From Pseudactinotalea sp. HY158 (GTDB taxonomy: Bacteria > Actinomycetota > Actinomycetes > Actinomycetales > Beutenbergiaceae), in NCBI RefSeq assembly GCF_009660225.1, contig NZ_CP045920.1:3298079-3362078 (forward strand): a stretch of DNA of 64,000 nucleotides. Direction: 5' to 3'. Shown piece after piece: positions 37,657-46,141 of this stretch. The position numbers and the translations under genes were made by a program. Positions within the stretch are counted from its first letter, which is position 1; the number at the start of each line of letters is the position of its first letter. Under the pieces are notes generated by a model that was given only the letters and a program-made list of their open reading frames with translations, did no database searches and was not told where the DNA came from.

Positions 37657-40020
37657 TCAGCCGAAGATTCGCTCGAGCACGCCCTCGTTCGCGGCACGGA
37701 GCTCGGCCACGGTGAGGCGGAACTGCCCCTGGACCTCGAGGGCCGGGTCGCCGCCGGCGTCGTCGGTCACGCCGACGCGCAGGGCCGGGAAACCGCGGGC
37801 GCTGCACATGTCCGTGAACCGCACCTCCTCGGTCCGCGGCACCGCCACGAGCGCGCGCGCCGCCGACTCGGAGAACAGGGCGGTCGGGGCGTCGAGTCCG
37901 TCGCGGGCGAGGAGCTCGTCGAGCACGATCCGGGCGCCCACACCGTGGCGCAAGACGCCGTCGACGAGGGCCTGGATGAGGCCCCCGCTCGAGAGGTCGT
38001 GGGCCGAGTCGACCAGGCCGTCGCGGGAGGCCGCGATGAGGATCTCGGCGAGCTCCTTCTCAGCGGCGAAGTCGACCGCCGGCGGGCGCCCACCCAGATG
38101 CGTATGGACGGCGCGCGCCCACTCCGAGCCGGAGAGCTCCTCGGCCGTCGTGCCGAGCAGGTAGAGGGCGAGCCCCTCGGACTGCCAGCCGGACGGGGTC
38201 GCGCGGGTGACGTCGTCGAGCACCCCGAGCATCGCCACCACCGGGGTCGGGTGGATCGAGGCGTCGATGTGGCCCGGACCGACCCCCTCGGACTTCGTGG
38301 AGTTGTACAGGGAGACGTTCCCGCCGGTCACCGGCACACCGAGTTCGGCGCAGCCGTCGGCCAGGCCCGTGATCGACTGCACGAGCTGCCACATCGCATC
38401 CGGGTCCTCGGGGGAGCCGAAGTTGAGGCAGTCGGAGATCGCGAGCGGCTGGGCCCCGACACACGCCACGTTCCGGTAGGCCTCGGCGAGCGCGAGCTGG
38501 GCGCCGGCATAGGGGTCGAGCTTGGCGAACCGGCCGTTCGCGTCGGTGGCGAGCGCCACGCCGAGCCCGGTCTCCTCGTCCACGCGGACGACGCCCGCGT
38601 CGTCGGGCATCGCGAGCGCGGTGTTGCCCTGCACGTACCGGTCGTATTGGCTCGTGACCCACGACTTGGAGGCGAGGTTCGGCGAGGAGATGAGCGTGAG
38701 CACCTGCTCGCGGAGCTCGTCGGGGCCCGCGGCACGCGGCAGGTCCTCGGCCCGGTCGGCGCCCAGGCCGTCCTGCCAGGCGGGCTTGGCGTAGGGGCGG
38801 TCGTAGACGGGGGTGCCCTCGCCCGCGACCGTGCCCGGGTCGACGTCGACGATCCGCCGGCCGTGGTGGTCGATCGTGAGCCGACCGGTGTCGGTCACCT
38901 CGCCGATGACCGCGGTCTCGACCTCCCAGCGACCCGTGATGGCGAGGAACTCGGTGAGCTTGGCCGGAGAGACGACCGCCATCATCCGCTCCTGCGACTC
39001 GCTCATGAGGATCTCGCCGGCGGTCAGGGTCGGGTCGCGCAGCAGCACGGTCTCGAGGTCGACGTGCATGCCGCCGTCGCCGTTCGCGGCGAGCTCGGAC
39101 GTGGCGCAGGAGATGCCGGCGGCTCCCAGGTCCTGGATCGCCTCGACCACACCCGCGGCGTACAGCTCGAGGCAGCACTCGATGAGCAGCTTCTCCATGA
39201 ACGGGTCGCCGACCTGCACGCTCGGCCGCTTCGAGGGCTTGTCCGCGTCGAAGGACTGGGACGACAGGATCGAGGCCCCGCCGATGCCGTCGCCGCCGGT
39301 GCGGGCCCCGAAGAGCACCACCTTGTTGCCCGCGCCCGAGGCGTTCGCCAGGTGGATGTCCTCGTGCCGGAGGGCACCGACGCACAGGGCGTTGACGAGC
39401 GGATTGCGCTGGTAGGCGGGGTCGAACTCGGTCTCGCCGCCGATATTTGGCAGGCCGAGGCTGTTCCCGTAGCCGCCGACGCCCGCGACGACGCCGTGGA
39501 CGATCCGCTGGGTGTCGGGGTGTTCGACGTCACCGAAGCGCAGCTGATCCATGACGGCGATCGGGCGCGCGCCCATCGAGATGATGTCGCGCACGATGCC
39601 GCCGACCCCGGTCGCGGCGCCCTGATAGGGCTCGACGAAGGAGGGGCTGTTGTGGGACTCGACCTTGAACGTGACCGCCCAGCCGTCGCCGATGTCGACG
39701 ACGCCGGCGTTCTGACCGATTCCCACGAGGAGCTTCTCGCGCATCTCGTCAGTGGTCTTCTTCCCGAACTGGGCCAGGTGCCGCTTCGAGGACTTGTACG
39801 AGCAGTGCTCGGACCACATGACCGAGTACATCGCCAGCTCGGCGGCGGTCGGACGGCGCCCGAGCAACTCGCGGATCTGCTGGTACTCCCCCTCGGCCAG
39901 GCCGAGTTCGCCGTAGGGCTGCGGCTGGTCGGGGGTGTTCGCGGCGTCGGCGACGGTGTCGATCTGGGAGTCGACCTCGCGATCGGTTCGGGGGTCAACG
40001 GCTGGGTCGATGCTGGGCAC
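37657..40020 (-). CDS. purL: phosphoribosylformylglycinamidine synthase subunit II
   Basis: This 787-residue small-type PurL works with PurQ and PurS to turn FGAR into FGAM with ATP and glutamine-derived ammonia. Marks: [88 protein letters not shown], and [14 protein letters not shown] in the second half. I prefer GTG at 40020 because GAGGAAG lies just upstream; GTG at 40032 and TTG at 40038 are alternatives. It is about 15 kb from purQ and purS, an unusual separation because the three form one complex. Confidence 0.95.
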   Translation of the reverse strand: MPSIDPAVDPRTDREVDSQIDTVADAANTPDQPQPYGELGLAEGEYQQIRELLGRRPTAAELAMYSVMWSEHCSYKSSKRHLAQFGKKTTDEMREKLLVGIGQNAGVVDIGDGWAVTFKVESHNSPSFVEPYQGAATGVGGIVRDIISMGARPIAVMDQLRFGDVEHPDTQRIVHGVVAGVGGYGNSLGLPNIGGETEFDPAYQRNPLVNALCVGALRHEDIHLANASGAGNKVVLFGARTGGDGIGGASILSSQSFDADKPSKRPSVQVGDPFMEKLLIECCLELYAAGVVEAIQDLGAAGISCATSELAANGDGGMHVDLETVLLRDPTLTAGEILMSESQERMMAVVSPAKLTEFLAITGRWEVETAVIGEVTDTGRLTIDHHGRRIVDVDPGTVAGEGTPVYDRPYAKPAWQDGLGADRAEDLPRAAGPDELREQVLTLISSPNLASKSWVTSQYDRYVQGNTALAMPDDAGVVRVDEETGLGVALATDANGRFAKLDPYAGAQLALAEAYRNVACVGAQPLAISDCLNFGSPEDPDAMWQLVQSITGLADGCAELGVPVTGGNVSLYNSTKSEGVGPGHIDASIHPTPVVAMLGVLDDVTRATPSGWQSEGLALYLLGTTAEELSGSEWARAVHTHLGGRPPAVDFAAEKELAEILIAASRDGLVDSAHDLSSGGLIQALVDGVLRHGVGARIVLDELLARDGLDAPTALFSESAARALVAVPRTEEVRFTDMCSARGFPALRVGVTDDAGGDPALEVQGQFRLTVAELRAANEGVLERIFG

Positions 40021-40157
40021 GATCTTCCTCACTGGCAACGGCGGACGACGGTCCCAATCTACCGGGCCGCACCGACGTGCCCGGCCCGCGTCTCACCGTT
40101 CACCGTTCCACTCGGTCCGCTCTACGTGCGCTGCCCGCCTCGGCCCGCTCTGCCCAC

Positions 40158-41372
40158 TCAGCTCGCCTGGAAGGCCTCGATCCGCTCGAGCGCCTCTGTG
40201 ACCGCCTCGGCGCCGGCGGCGAAGGAGAGCCGCACGAACTCACGGCCGTCGACCCGGTCGAAGTCGGTGCCGGGCACGAGCGCGACCCCGTGCGTCTCGA
40301 GCAGCGCCGCGCACCACGCCTCCGAGTCCTCGTACTGCCCGAGCGGTACTCCGGCGTAGAGGTAGAAGGCCCCATCGGCCGGGGCGATCGGATCCCAGCC
40401 GAGGCGCCGGGCGCCGGCGAGCGCGATCTCCCGCACCCGCGCGAGCTCGGCCACGCGGGTATCGGCCTCCGCATACGAGGCGCGCCGGAAGGCGGCGACG
40501 GCGGCGGCCTGCGCGGGAGCCGGCGGGCACAGGGCGATGTTTCCGGCGAGGGCGTCCACGGGGGCGCGCAGCCGCTCGGGCAGGACGAGCCAACCGACCC
40601 GCCAACCGGTCATCCCCCAGTACTTCGAGAACGAGGACACGACGATCGCGTCCGGCTCGAGCGCGAGCGCGCACACGCCCTTGGGCCGCTCCGGATCCCC
40701 GGAGGCCTCGGGGCTGCCGTGCCCATAGGTGATGCCGTGATAGATCTCGTCGGAGACGATCTGCACGCCCCGCCTGCGGCTCCACTCGACCAGGGCCGCC
40801 ATCCGGGCCACGTCGATCATCGTGCCCGTGGGATTCGCGGGCGAGGCGAGGACCAGGCCGGCGAGCTCACCCGAGGCGGCCACGGCGTCGTCCAGAAGCG
40901 TGGGAGTGGGCTGGAAGCCGACGTCCGGCCCGCAGTCGAGCTCGACCACCTCGCATCCGAGCGCCGTGAGCAGGTTGCGGTAGGCGGGGTAGCCCGGCCG
41001 GGCGAGCGCGACCCGGTCACCGGGATTGAACGCGGCGAGGAACGCGAGCAGGAACCCGCCGGAGGAGCCGGTCGTCACGGCGACGGCCTCGGTCGGCACC
41101 CGCAGTCCGTACCAGAGGCGGTAGTGGGCGGCGATCTCCTCCCGCAACTCCTCGATGCCGAGGGCCGGGGTATAGGAGAACTCGGCCTGGGCGCGGTGCA
41201 GCTGGGCGGCTCGCCGGTGCACCGCCCCGGGCGCCCCGCCCGCGGGCTCACCGGCGCACAGCGAGATGACGGAACGCCCGTCGGCGCGCAACTGGGCCAC
41301 GCGGTGCAGGATGCGCATGACCTCGAACGGGGGTACCTGGGCGCGGGCCGAGGCCTGCCGGGAAGTGCTCAC
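40158..41372 (-). CDS. class I/II pyridoxal-phosphate aminotransferase
   Basis: This 404-residue protein has the AspC-type layout: VPPFEVMRILHRVAQLRADG, LCAGEPAGGAP, VAVTTGSSGGFLLAFLAAF, PGYPAYRNLLTALG, ASPANPTGTM (substrate-side Asn), SDEIYHGITYG (cofactor Asp/Tyr) and the Schiff-base lysine in SSFSKYWGMTGWRVGW. Substrate not predictable; aspartate/aromatic type is plausible. It starts at GTG and is divergent from the hydrolase at 41419, with 46 bases shared between the two starts. Confidence 0.92.
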   Translation of the reverse strand: MSTSRQASARAQVPPFEVMRILHRVAQLRADGRSVISLCAGEPAGGAPGAVHRRAAQLHRAQAEFSYTPALGIEELREEIAAHYRLWYGLRVPTEAVAVTTGSSGGFLLAFLAAFNPGDRVALARPGYPAYRNLLTALGCEVVELDCGPDVGFQPTPTLLDDAVAASGELAGLVLASPANPTGTMIDVARMAALVEWSRRRGVQIVSDEIYHGITYGHGSPEASGDPERPKGVCALALEPDAIVVSSFSKYWGMTGWRVGWLVLPERLRAPVDALAGNIALCPPAPAQAAAVAAFRRASYAEADTRVAELARVREIALAGARRLGWDPIAPADGAFYLYAGVPLGQYEDSEAWCAALLETHGVALVPGTDFDRVDGREFVRLSFAAGAEAVTEALERIEAFQAS

Positions 41373-41418
41373 CCGCCTAGGATACGAACAACCGCCACAC
41401 CGACCGACGGGAGCATCG

Positions 41419-42162
41419 ATGCTCGAGGTAGTCACGTCCGCCGTGATGAGGACCAATTCCGTGGTGATCTCCCACGGCGACGACGTCATCGTGGTCGACC
41501 CCGCCTGGACGACCGCCGAGTTGGACCGGCTGGCCGCGCGCCTGCGCGGCCGCAGGGTCGTGTGCGGCTGGTCGACCCACGCCCACCACGACCACATGCT
41601 CTGGCACCCCGGCCTGGGCGCGGGCCCCCGGTACGCCACGCCCGCGGCCGCCCGGCTCGCGCTCGAGCACCAGCCGAAGCTGCAGCAGGCCGCCACGGCG
41701 CACGTGTCCTGGGAACTCGTGCCCCATGTCGGCCGGGTCGAGGTGTACGAGGGGCGGACCCTCGACTGGGACGGGCCGCGCGTGGAGATCGTGACCCACG
41801 ACGGGCACTCCCCCGGGCACGGCGCGCTGTGGCTGCCGGCCGAGCGCGTGCTCGTCGCGGGCGACATGCTCTCCGACGTCGAGATCCCGCTGCTCGCCGA
41901 GACCGGCCCGGCGGCCTACCGCGAGGGCCTCGCCCGCCTCGAGCCGTACGTGCGCGCGGCACTCGAGGTCGTTCCCGGGCATGGCGGGCGCTGCACGAGC
42001 GGGGTGGCCGACTCGCCGATCGCGCGGTGGGAGGCGGACCTGGCCTACTTCGACGCGGTCGAGGCCGGTCGGGGTCACGACGACCCACGGCTCGGCGCCG
42101 GTCCGGCCTGGCTCTGGGATGCCCACACGGAGAACCTGCTCGCGGCCGGCCGGCGGCCCTGA
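41419..42162 (+). CDS. metallo-beta-lactamase-fold hydrolase
   Basis: This 247-residue protein has the metal-binding HAHHDHMLWH (HxHxDH) at about residues 55-64, HDGHSPGHGALWL, the bridging Asp in VLVAGDMLSDVEIPLL and VVPGHGGRCTS, all in the order expected of glyoxalase-II-like zinc hydrolases. Substrate unknown. A possible -10 (TAGGATACG) lies in the narrow spacer shared with the divergent aminotransferase, so the two are probably co-regulated. Confidence 0.88.
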   Translation: MLEVVTSAVMRTNSVVISHGDDVIVVDPAWTTAELDRLAARLRGRRVVCGWSTHAHHDHMLWHPGLGAGPRYATPAAARLALEHQPKLQQAATAHVSWELVPHVGRVEVYEGRTLDWDGPRVEIVTHDGHSPGHGALWLPAERVLVAGDMLSDVEIPLLAETGPAAYREGLARLEPYVRAALEVVPGHGGRCTSGVADSPIARWEADLAYFDAVEAGRGHDDPRLGAGPAWLWDAHTENLLAAGRRP

Positions 42163-42287
42163 CCCCTCCGGGCTGCCACGGATTCCCGCGGGGTGCCCCG
42201 CGTCGCCGTCGTGCCCACCACCGGGCCTCTGCCCTTCTATCCCGGGTGATCTCGGCGGGTCTACGCTCGACAGTGGTTGGAGGAGTG

Positions 42288-43037
42288 ATGAAGGTAGCGA
42301 TCATCGGGGCCGGCGTCTCGGGCAGGGCGATCGCGCGGGAGCTGAGCCGGCGCGGGGTCGACGCCCGGACGTACTCCCGCTCCAGCGGATTCGACGTGAC
42401 GCAGGCCGGCACCGCCGCTCGCATCCCCGCGGTCGACGCCGTCGTCGAGGCCACCGGCACGGTCGCGATGGGCGGTCGCGCGGCCGGGGAGTTCTTCACC
42501 GCCTCGACCCGGACCGCGGCGGCGGTGGCGCGGGCCTCGGGGGCCCGGCACGTGCTGCTCTCGATCCTGCACTGCGACGCCCCGGCCGTGCGCGGCTTCG
42601 GCTACTACGCGGCGAAGGCGGCCCAGGAGCGGGTGGCGCGACAGGAGAGCGAGAACCTGACGATCGTGCGCACCACCCAGTGGTTCGAGTTCGCGCGCCA
42701 GACGCTCGCGCGGTCCCGGATCGGGCCGCTGGCGTTCGTGCCCGCGATGCTCGTCCAGCCGATCGCCGTCGACACGGTGGCCCGCGTGATTGCCGACGTG
42801 GCGACCGGCGCCCGCACCGGCCCACTGCACGAGATCGCCGGTCCCGAGGTGATGACCCTGCGCGCCCTCGTCGGCCGATTGCCGGCGCCCGTCGACGGGG
42901 AGCATCTGCTGCGCGTGCCGGTTCCGCTGCCCGGCCGGTTCGGCCGCGCGTTCCGCACCGGCGCGCTCATCGCGGCCGCCGACACCGAGATCCTCGGTCC
43001 CACGCTCGCGGAGTGGCTGGCCACGCAGGCCGATTGA
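42288..43037 (+). CDS. NAD(P)-binding atypical short-chain dehydrogenase (NmrA/epimerase-like)
   Basis: This 249-residue protein begins MKVAIIGAGVSGRAIARELS, a Rossmann nucleotide-binding glycine motif. It continues VDAVVEATGTVAMG, RHVLLSILHCDAPAVRGFGY with YYAAKAAQERVA, where Y and K sit as in the SDR active site, and LTIVRTTQWFEFARQTL. It resembles NmrA-type or nucleoside-sugar-epimerase-like proteins acting as oxidoreductases or redox sensors. TTGGAGGAG is ideally placed. It follows the hydrolase gene by 125 bases and may be in the same unit. Confidence 0.82.
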   Translation: MKVAIIGAGVSGRAIARELSRRGVDARTYSRSSGFDVTQAGTAARIPAVDAVVEATGTVAMGGRAAGEFFTASTRTAAAVARASGARHVLLSILHCDAPAVRGFGYYAAKAAQERVARQESENLTIVRTTQWFEFARQTLARSRIGPLAFVPAMLVQPIAVDTVARVIADVATGARTGPLHEIAGPEVMTLRALVGRLPAPVDGEHLLRVPVPLPGRFGRAFRTGALIAAADTEILGPTLAEWLATQAD

Positions 43038-43134
43038 GCGACGCCGCTCCCGCCGGGAGACCAGTGCGCGCCGGCGACCCGTCTCCCCCGGTCTCGACGC
43101 CGGTCCGCGCGAGGCGAGCGGGCGTCGTCCTTGA

Positions 43135-45186
43135 TCAGGCGGAGCGCGCCCGGACGTGCTTCTCGAGAATCGGCTCCCCGCCCGAGGCCCGCAGCCGCCG
43201 CTGGTACTGGCGCGCCTCGGACTGGCGCTCCGCCTCGACGCCGGTCCCGATCGGGGCGCCGATGTGGGCGGGGCTGTAGCCGAAGGCGTCGACGAGGTCG
43301 AGGGCGTGGTCGCGCAGGCGCGGCAGCAGCCGGTTGATATAGGAGGTCACGGCGGCGGCCCGCTGGGCGGAGAGCCGGCCGTGGATGAGGTACCAGTCGA
43401 GGTGCTCCTCGATGAGACCGAGCCCGAACAGGTCGCGCAGCCAGGTCATCACCTTCCGGGTCGCGGGGTCGGCGATCCCGTTGAGGGCCTCGGTGAACGC
43501 CTCCCACTGGAGCAGTTCCCCGTGTGCGCGCGCGGCCGCGATGAGCGCGTCCTGGTGGGAGTTGAACATCGCGGCCGCCTCCGCCGCGGGGGCGCCGGAG
43601 ACCGTGCGCAGGTCGCCCGCGATCTCGGCGATCATCGCCTCGACCCGGTCCTCGAGCAGTTCGCGCTGCACGCCCGCGTCGCGCACCTCGTTGACCGACC
43701 GGGCCGCCGAGCCCCAGTCCTGCATCGACTGGGCCGCGCGCCGCAGCGGGGTGCGGTGCAGGGTCATGTCGGCGGCGCGGTCCGCGACATACCGGACGGC
43801 GCCCGCCACGTCCATCGTCGCCATCGCCCGGCCGTAGTCGGTGAGCAGGCGCTTGCCCACGAGCTGGAGGAGCACGTTGTTGTCGCCCTCGAACGTGACG
43901 TAGACGTCCATGTCGGCGCGCAGGCCCGTGAGCCGGTTCTCGGTCATGTAGCCCGCCCCGCCGCACGCCTCGCGGCACTCCTGCGTGACCTCGAGCGCGA
44001 GCCAGGTGCTCAGCGGCTTCGAGGCGGCCGCGAGGGTCTCCACGTCCTGCCGGTCCTCGTCCGTGTCGTGGATCCCGGCGAACACGTCGTGGAACCGCTC
44101 GAGCAGCTGGTTGTGCATGAACTGCGCCGCGTAGGTGCGCGCGACGAGCGGCAGGAGCCGGCGCTGGTGGCGCTGGTAGTCGAGCAACACGGTCTCGCTG
44201 TTGTCGTCGGCGCCGGCGAATTGACGACGCTCGCTGCCGTACCGTACGGCCGTCGCCAGGGCCATCTTCGCGGCCACCGTCGCGGCCCCGGAGAGTGAGA
44301 CGCGGCCCTGGACGAGGGTGCCGAGCATCGTGAAGAACCGGCGGCCCGGGCTGGCGATCGGCGAGCTGTAGGTGCCGTCCGGGGCGACGTCCCCGTAGCG
44401 GTTGAGCAGGTTCCGGCGGGGCACGCGCACGTGGTCGAATGCGAGCCGGCCGTTGTCGATGCCGTTGAGCCCGCCCTTGAGCCCGTCGTCCTCCGCCTGG
44501 ACGCCGGGGAGCAGGTCGCCGACCGTGCCGTCGACGGCGAGCTGCCGGATCGGGACGTAGAACGCGTGAACCCCGTGGTTGACTCCGGCGGTGACGAGCT
44601 GGGCGAAGACGACCGCGGCGGCCCCGTGGACCGCGGCGTTGCCGAGGAACTCCTTCCACGCCGCCCGGAACGGGGTGTGGAGCACGAATTCCTGCGCGGC
44701 CGGGTCGTAGGTGGCGGTCGTGCCGAGGGAGGCGACGTCGGATCCGTGGCCGATCTCGGTCATGGCGAACGCCCCGGGCACCCGCAGGCTCATGATGTCC
44801 GGCAACAGGCGGTCGTGGTGCTCCGCCGTGCCGAGATGGAGCACCGCGGAGCCGAACAGGCCCCACTGCACGCCCGCCTTGATCTGCATCGACGGGTCCG
44901 CGACGGCGAATTCCTCGAAGCCGGCGATGTTGCCGCCGTGGTTGTCCTCGCCGCCGAGGTGGGTGGGGAACGCCCGGGCCACGAGCCCCCGGTCCACGAG
45001 TTCGTGCAGCTGGTCGAGCACGCGTTCGCGGTAGTCGTCGAGCGGCTGCCCCTCGATCTTGCGCAGGGACTCCCCGAGGCAGACGTCGCGGATCTCGCGG
45101 CGCTGGTCGGCCCAGCGCCCGTCGAGCAGGTCGGACAGCTCCCGATGGTCGAGGTGGTCGAGGCGGTCGGTCCGCGGCTCAGGCAT
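43135..45186 (-). CDS. acyl-CoA dehydrogenase/oxidase
   Basis: This 683-residue flavoprotein of the acyl-CoA dehydrogenase superfamily has PGAFAMTEIGHGSDVASLGT and TATYD (FAD/substrate region), LQGRVSLSGAA-like VQGRVSLSGAATVAAKMALA, RRQFAG, and QECREACGGAGYMTENRL typical of acyl-CoA oxidases. It performs the first beta-oxidation step. I chose ATG at 45186, which has GGAG upstream and overlaps the TetR stop by eight bases; an ATG at 45198 is possible. Genes for thiolase, FabG4-like and MaoC proteins lie 3 kb away. The set resembles the fadE5/fadA2/fabG4/htdX locus of mycobacteria. Confidence 0.9.
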   Translation of the reverse strand: MPEPRTDRLDHLDHRELSDLLDGRWADQRREIRDVCLGESLRKIEGQPLDDYRERVLDQLHELVDRGLVARAFPTHLGGEDNHGGNIAGFEEFAVADPSMQIKAGVQWGLFGSAVLHLGTAEHHDRLLPDIMSLRVPGAFAMTEIGHGSDVASLGTTATYDPAAQEFVLHTPFRAAWKEFLGNAAVHGAAAVVFAQLVTAGVNHGVHAFYVPIRQLAVDGTVGDLLPGVQAEDDGLKGGLNGIDNGRLAFDHVRVPRRNLLNRYGDVAPDGTYSSPIASPGRRFFTMLGTLVQGRVSLSGAATVAAKMALATAVRYGSERRQFAGADDNSETVLLDYQRHQRRLLPLVARTYAAQFMHNQLLERFHDVFAGIHDTDEDRQDVETLAAASKPLSTWLALEVTQECREACGGAGYMTENRLTGLRADMDVYVTFEGDNNVLLQLVGKRLLTDYGRAMATMDVAGAVRYVADRAADMTLHRTPLRRAAQSMQDWGSAARSVNEVRDAGVQRELLEDRVEAMIAEIAGDLRTVSGAPAAEAAAMFNSHQDALIAAARAHGELLQWEAFTEALNGIADPATRKVMTWLRDLFGLGLIEEHLDWYLIHGRLSAQRAAAVTSYINRLLPRLRDHALDLVDAFGYSPAHIGAPIGTGVEAERQSEARQYQRRLRASGGEPILEKHVRARSA

Positions 45187-45880
45187 GGTCGGCTCCATTC
45201 GAGAGGCTCGAGGGGGTCGAGGTGGACGAGGGGACCGAGGGGGTCGAGGGGACCGAGGGTGCCGGCGGCTGGGCGGTCCCCCACCACAGCCACGCGGTGA
45301 TGTGATCGGTCAGCTGCTCGGGACTGCTGCGGTAGCGGGTCGGCTCGGCGAGCCAGGCCTCCCCGGCTCCGCGCACGAATCCGACCATGCCGGCGGCCCA
45401 CATGTCGGCCAGCCCCGCGTCGTGCCCGGCGCCCGCGAGGAGGGTCGCGAGCGGCTCCGCCACGAACGCCGTGACCCGCGACAGGAAGGTCTGCATCGCC
45501 GACGGCTGGGAGTCCGGATGGGTCACGAAGCGGTACACGTTCGGGGAGTGGGTGAGCATCTCGACGTAGACGCGCACCATCGCGGCGACCTGGTCGCGCG
45601 GGGCCGGGGACTCCTGCGCCGCGCTGGCGAGCGCGTCGGCGAACTCGTCGAGCACGTCGATCCCGACGGCCGCCCGCAGACCCGTCTTGTCCGTGAAGTA
45701 GCGGTAGACGATCGATTTCGAGGTGCCCATGGCCGCGGCCATCTCGTCCATGGACAGGTCGGGCCCGCGGTGGTGCACGGCCCGGCGGGCGGCGCGGCAG
45801 AGGTCGGCGCGCCGCTCGGCGCGGTGCGTGGCCCAGCGGGTGGAGCGGCCATCGCGGTCGGCATCGGTGACGAGGTTCAC
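45179..45880 (-). CDS. TetR-family regulator of the beta-oxidation locus
   Basis: This 233-residue protein has an N-terminal helix-turn-helix (LCRAARRAVHHRGPDLSMDE, MAAAMGTSKSIVYRYFTDKT) followed by a helical ligand domain. The C-terminus is a Ser/Pro/Thr tail encoded by a 9-bp-period repeat (SVPSTPSVPSSTSTPSS). It is translated together with the acyl-CoA dehydrogenase. GATACT nine bases upstream of the GTG suggests a leaderless transcript, and a 27-bp palindrome overlaps that promoter. It probably represses itself and releases DNA on binding an acyl-CoA, by analogy with other fatty-acid TetR proteins. Confidence 0.9.
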   Translation of the reverse strand: MNLVTDADRDGRSTRWATHRAERRADLCRAARRAVHHRGPDLSMDEMAAAMGTSKSIVYRYFTDKTGLRAAVGIDVLDEFADALASAAQESPAPRDQVAAMVRVYVEMLTHSPNVYRFVTHPDSQPSAMQTFLSRVTAFVAEPLATLLAGAGHDAGLADMWAAGMVGFVRGAGEAWLAEPTRYRSSPEQLTDHITAWLWWGTAQPPAPSVPSTPSVPSSTSTPSSLSNGADHA

Positions 45881-45881
45881 A

Positions 45882-45908
45882 GACCGAGAGTATCAGGTAC
45901 CAGCGGTC
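45882..45908. promoter_or_regulatory. 27-bp palindromic operator at the TetR promoter
   Basis: The half-sites follow GACCGNNGGTACC, mirrored about one central base; here the left half is degenerate (GACCGAGAGTATC) and the right half is exact (GGTACCAGCGGTC). It begins two bases upstream of the TetR GTG and covers the likely -10 element. A near-identical palindrome lies before the thiolase gene. Confidence 0.8.
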
Positions 45909-45950
45909 CCATGAAGGTGCCGGGCGGGCGCCGACGCATCGTCGACGGCC

Positions 45951-46038
45951 TGTGGACACGCGCCCCGTGAGACGCGCCGTCCCGAACCTCGGACCGGCCC
46001 GCGCGCTATGCACATCCTGTGGATAACCGTGTGGACAA
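45951..46038. promoter_or_regulatory. cluster of DnaA-box-like sites
   Basis: TGTGGACAC at 45951, TGTGGATAA at 46018 (a perfect match to the classic DnaA box on the other strand) and TGTGGACAA at 46030 lie in one orientation within 88 bases. The last two are 12 bp apart. No dnaA, dnaN or parAB gene is near, so this is not an evident replication origin. It may titrate DnaA or link the adjacent genes to replication. Confidence 0.45.
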
Positions 46039-46141
46039 CTTGTGCACGCAGATGGTCGGGCGTCTAGAGGTCAGGCCGGACGGCAACCGGTGGCGCGGCG
46101 TAGGGTGGGCTGTTCCGAGAACCGAACCGCGGGGGTAGTCC

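Noticed and set aside
40077..43037. Apparent 986-codon plus-strand gene covering the aminotransferase and the NAD-binding protein
   Set aside because: Only the last 249 codons, starting after TTGGAGGAG at 42288, resemble a protein family; the rest is shadow of the aminotransferase and hydrolase.
45951..46038. Replication origin
   Set aside because: Only three DnaA-like boxes, no AT-rich unwinding region, and no dnaA, dnaN, gyr or par genes nearby.
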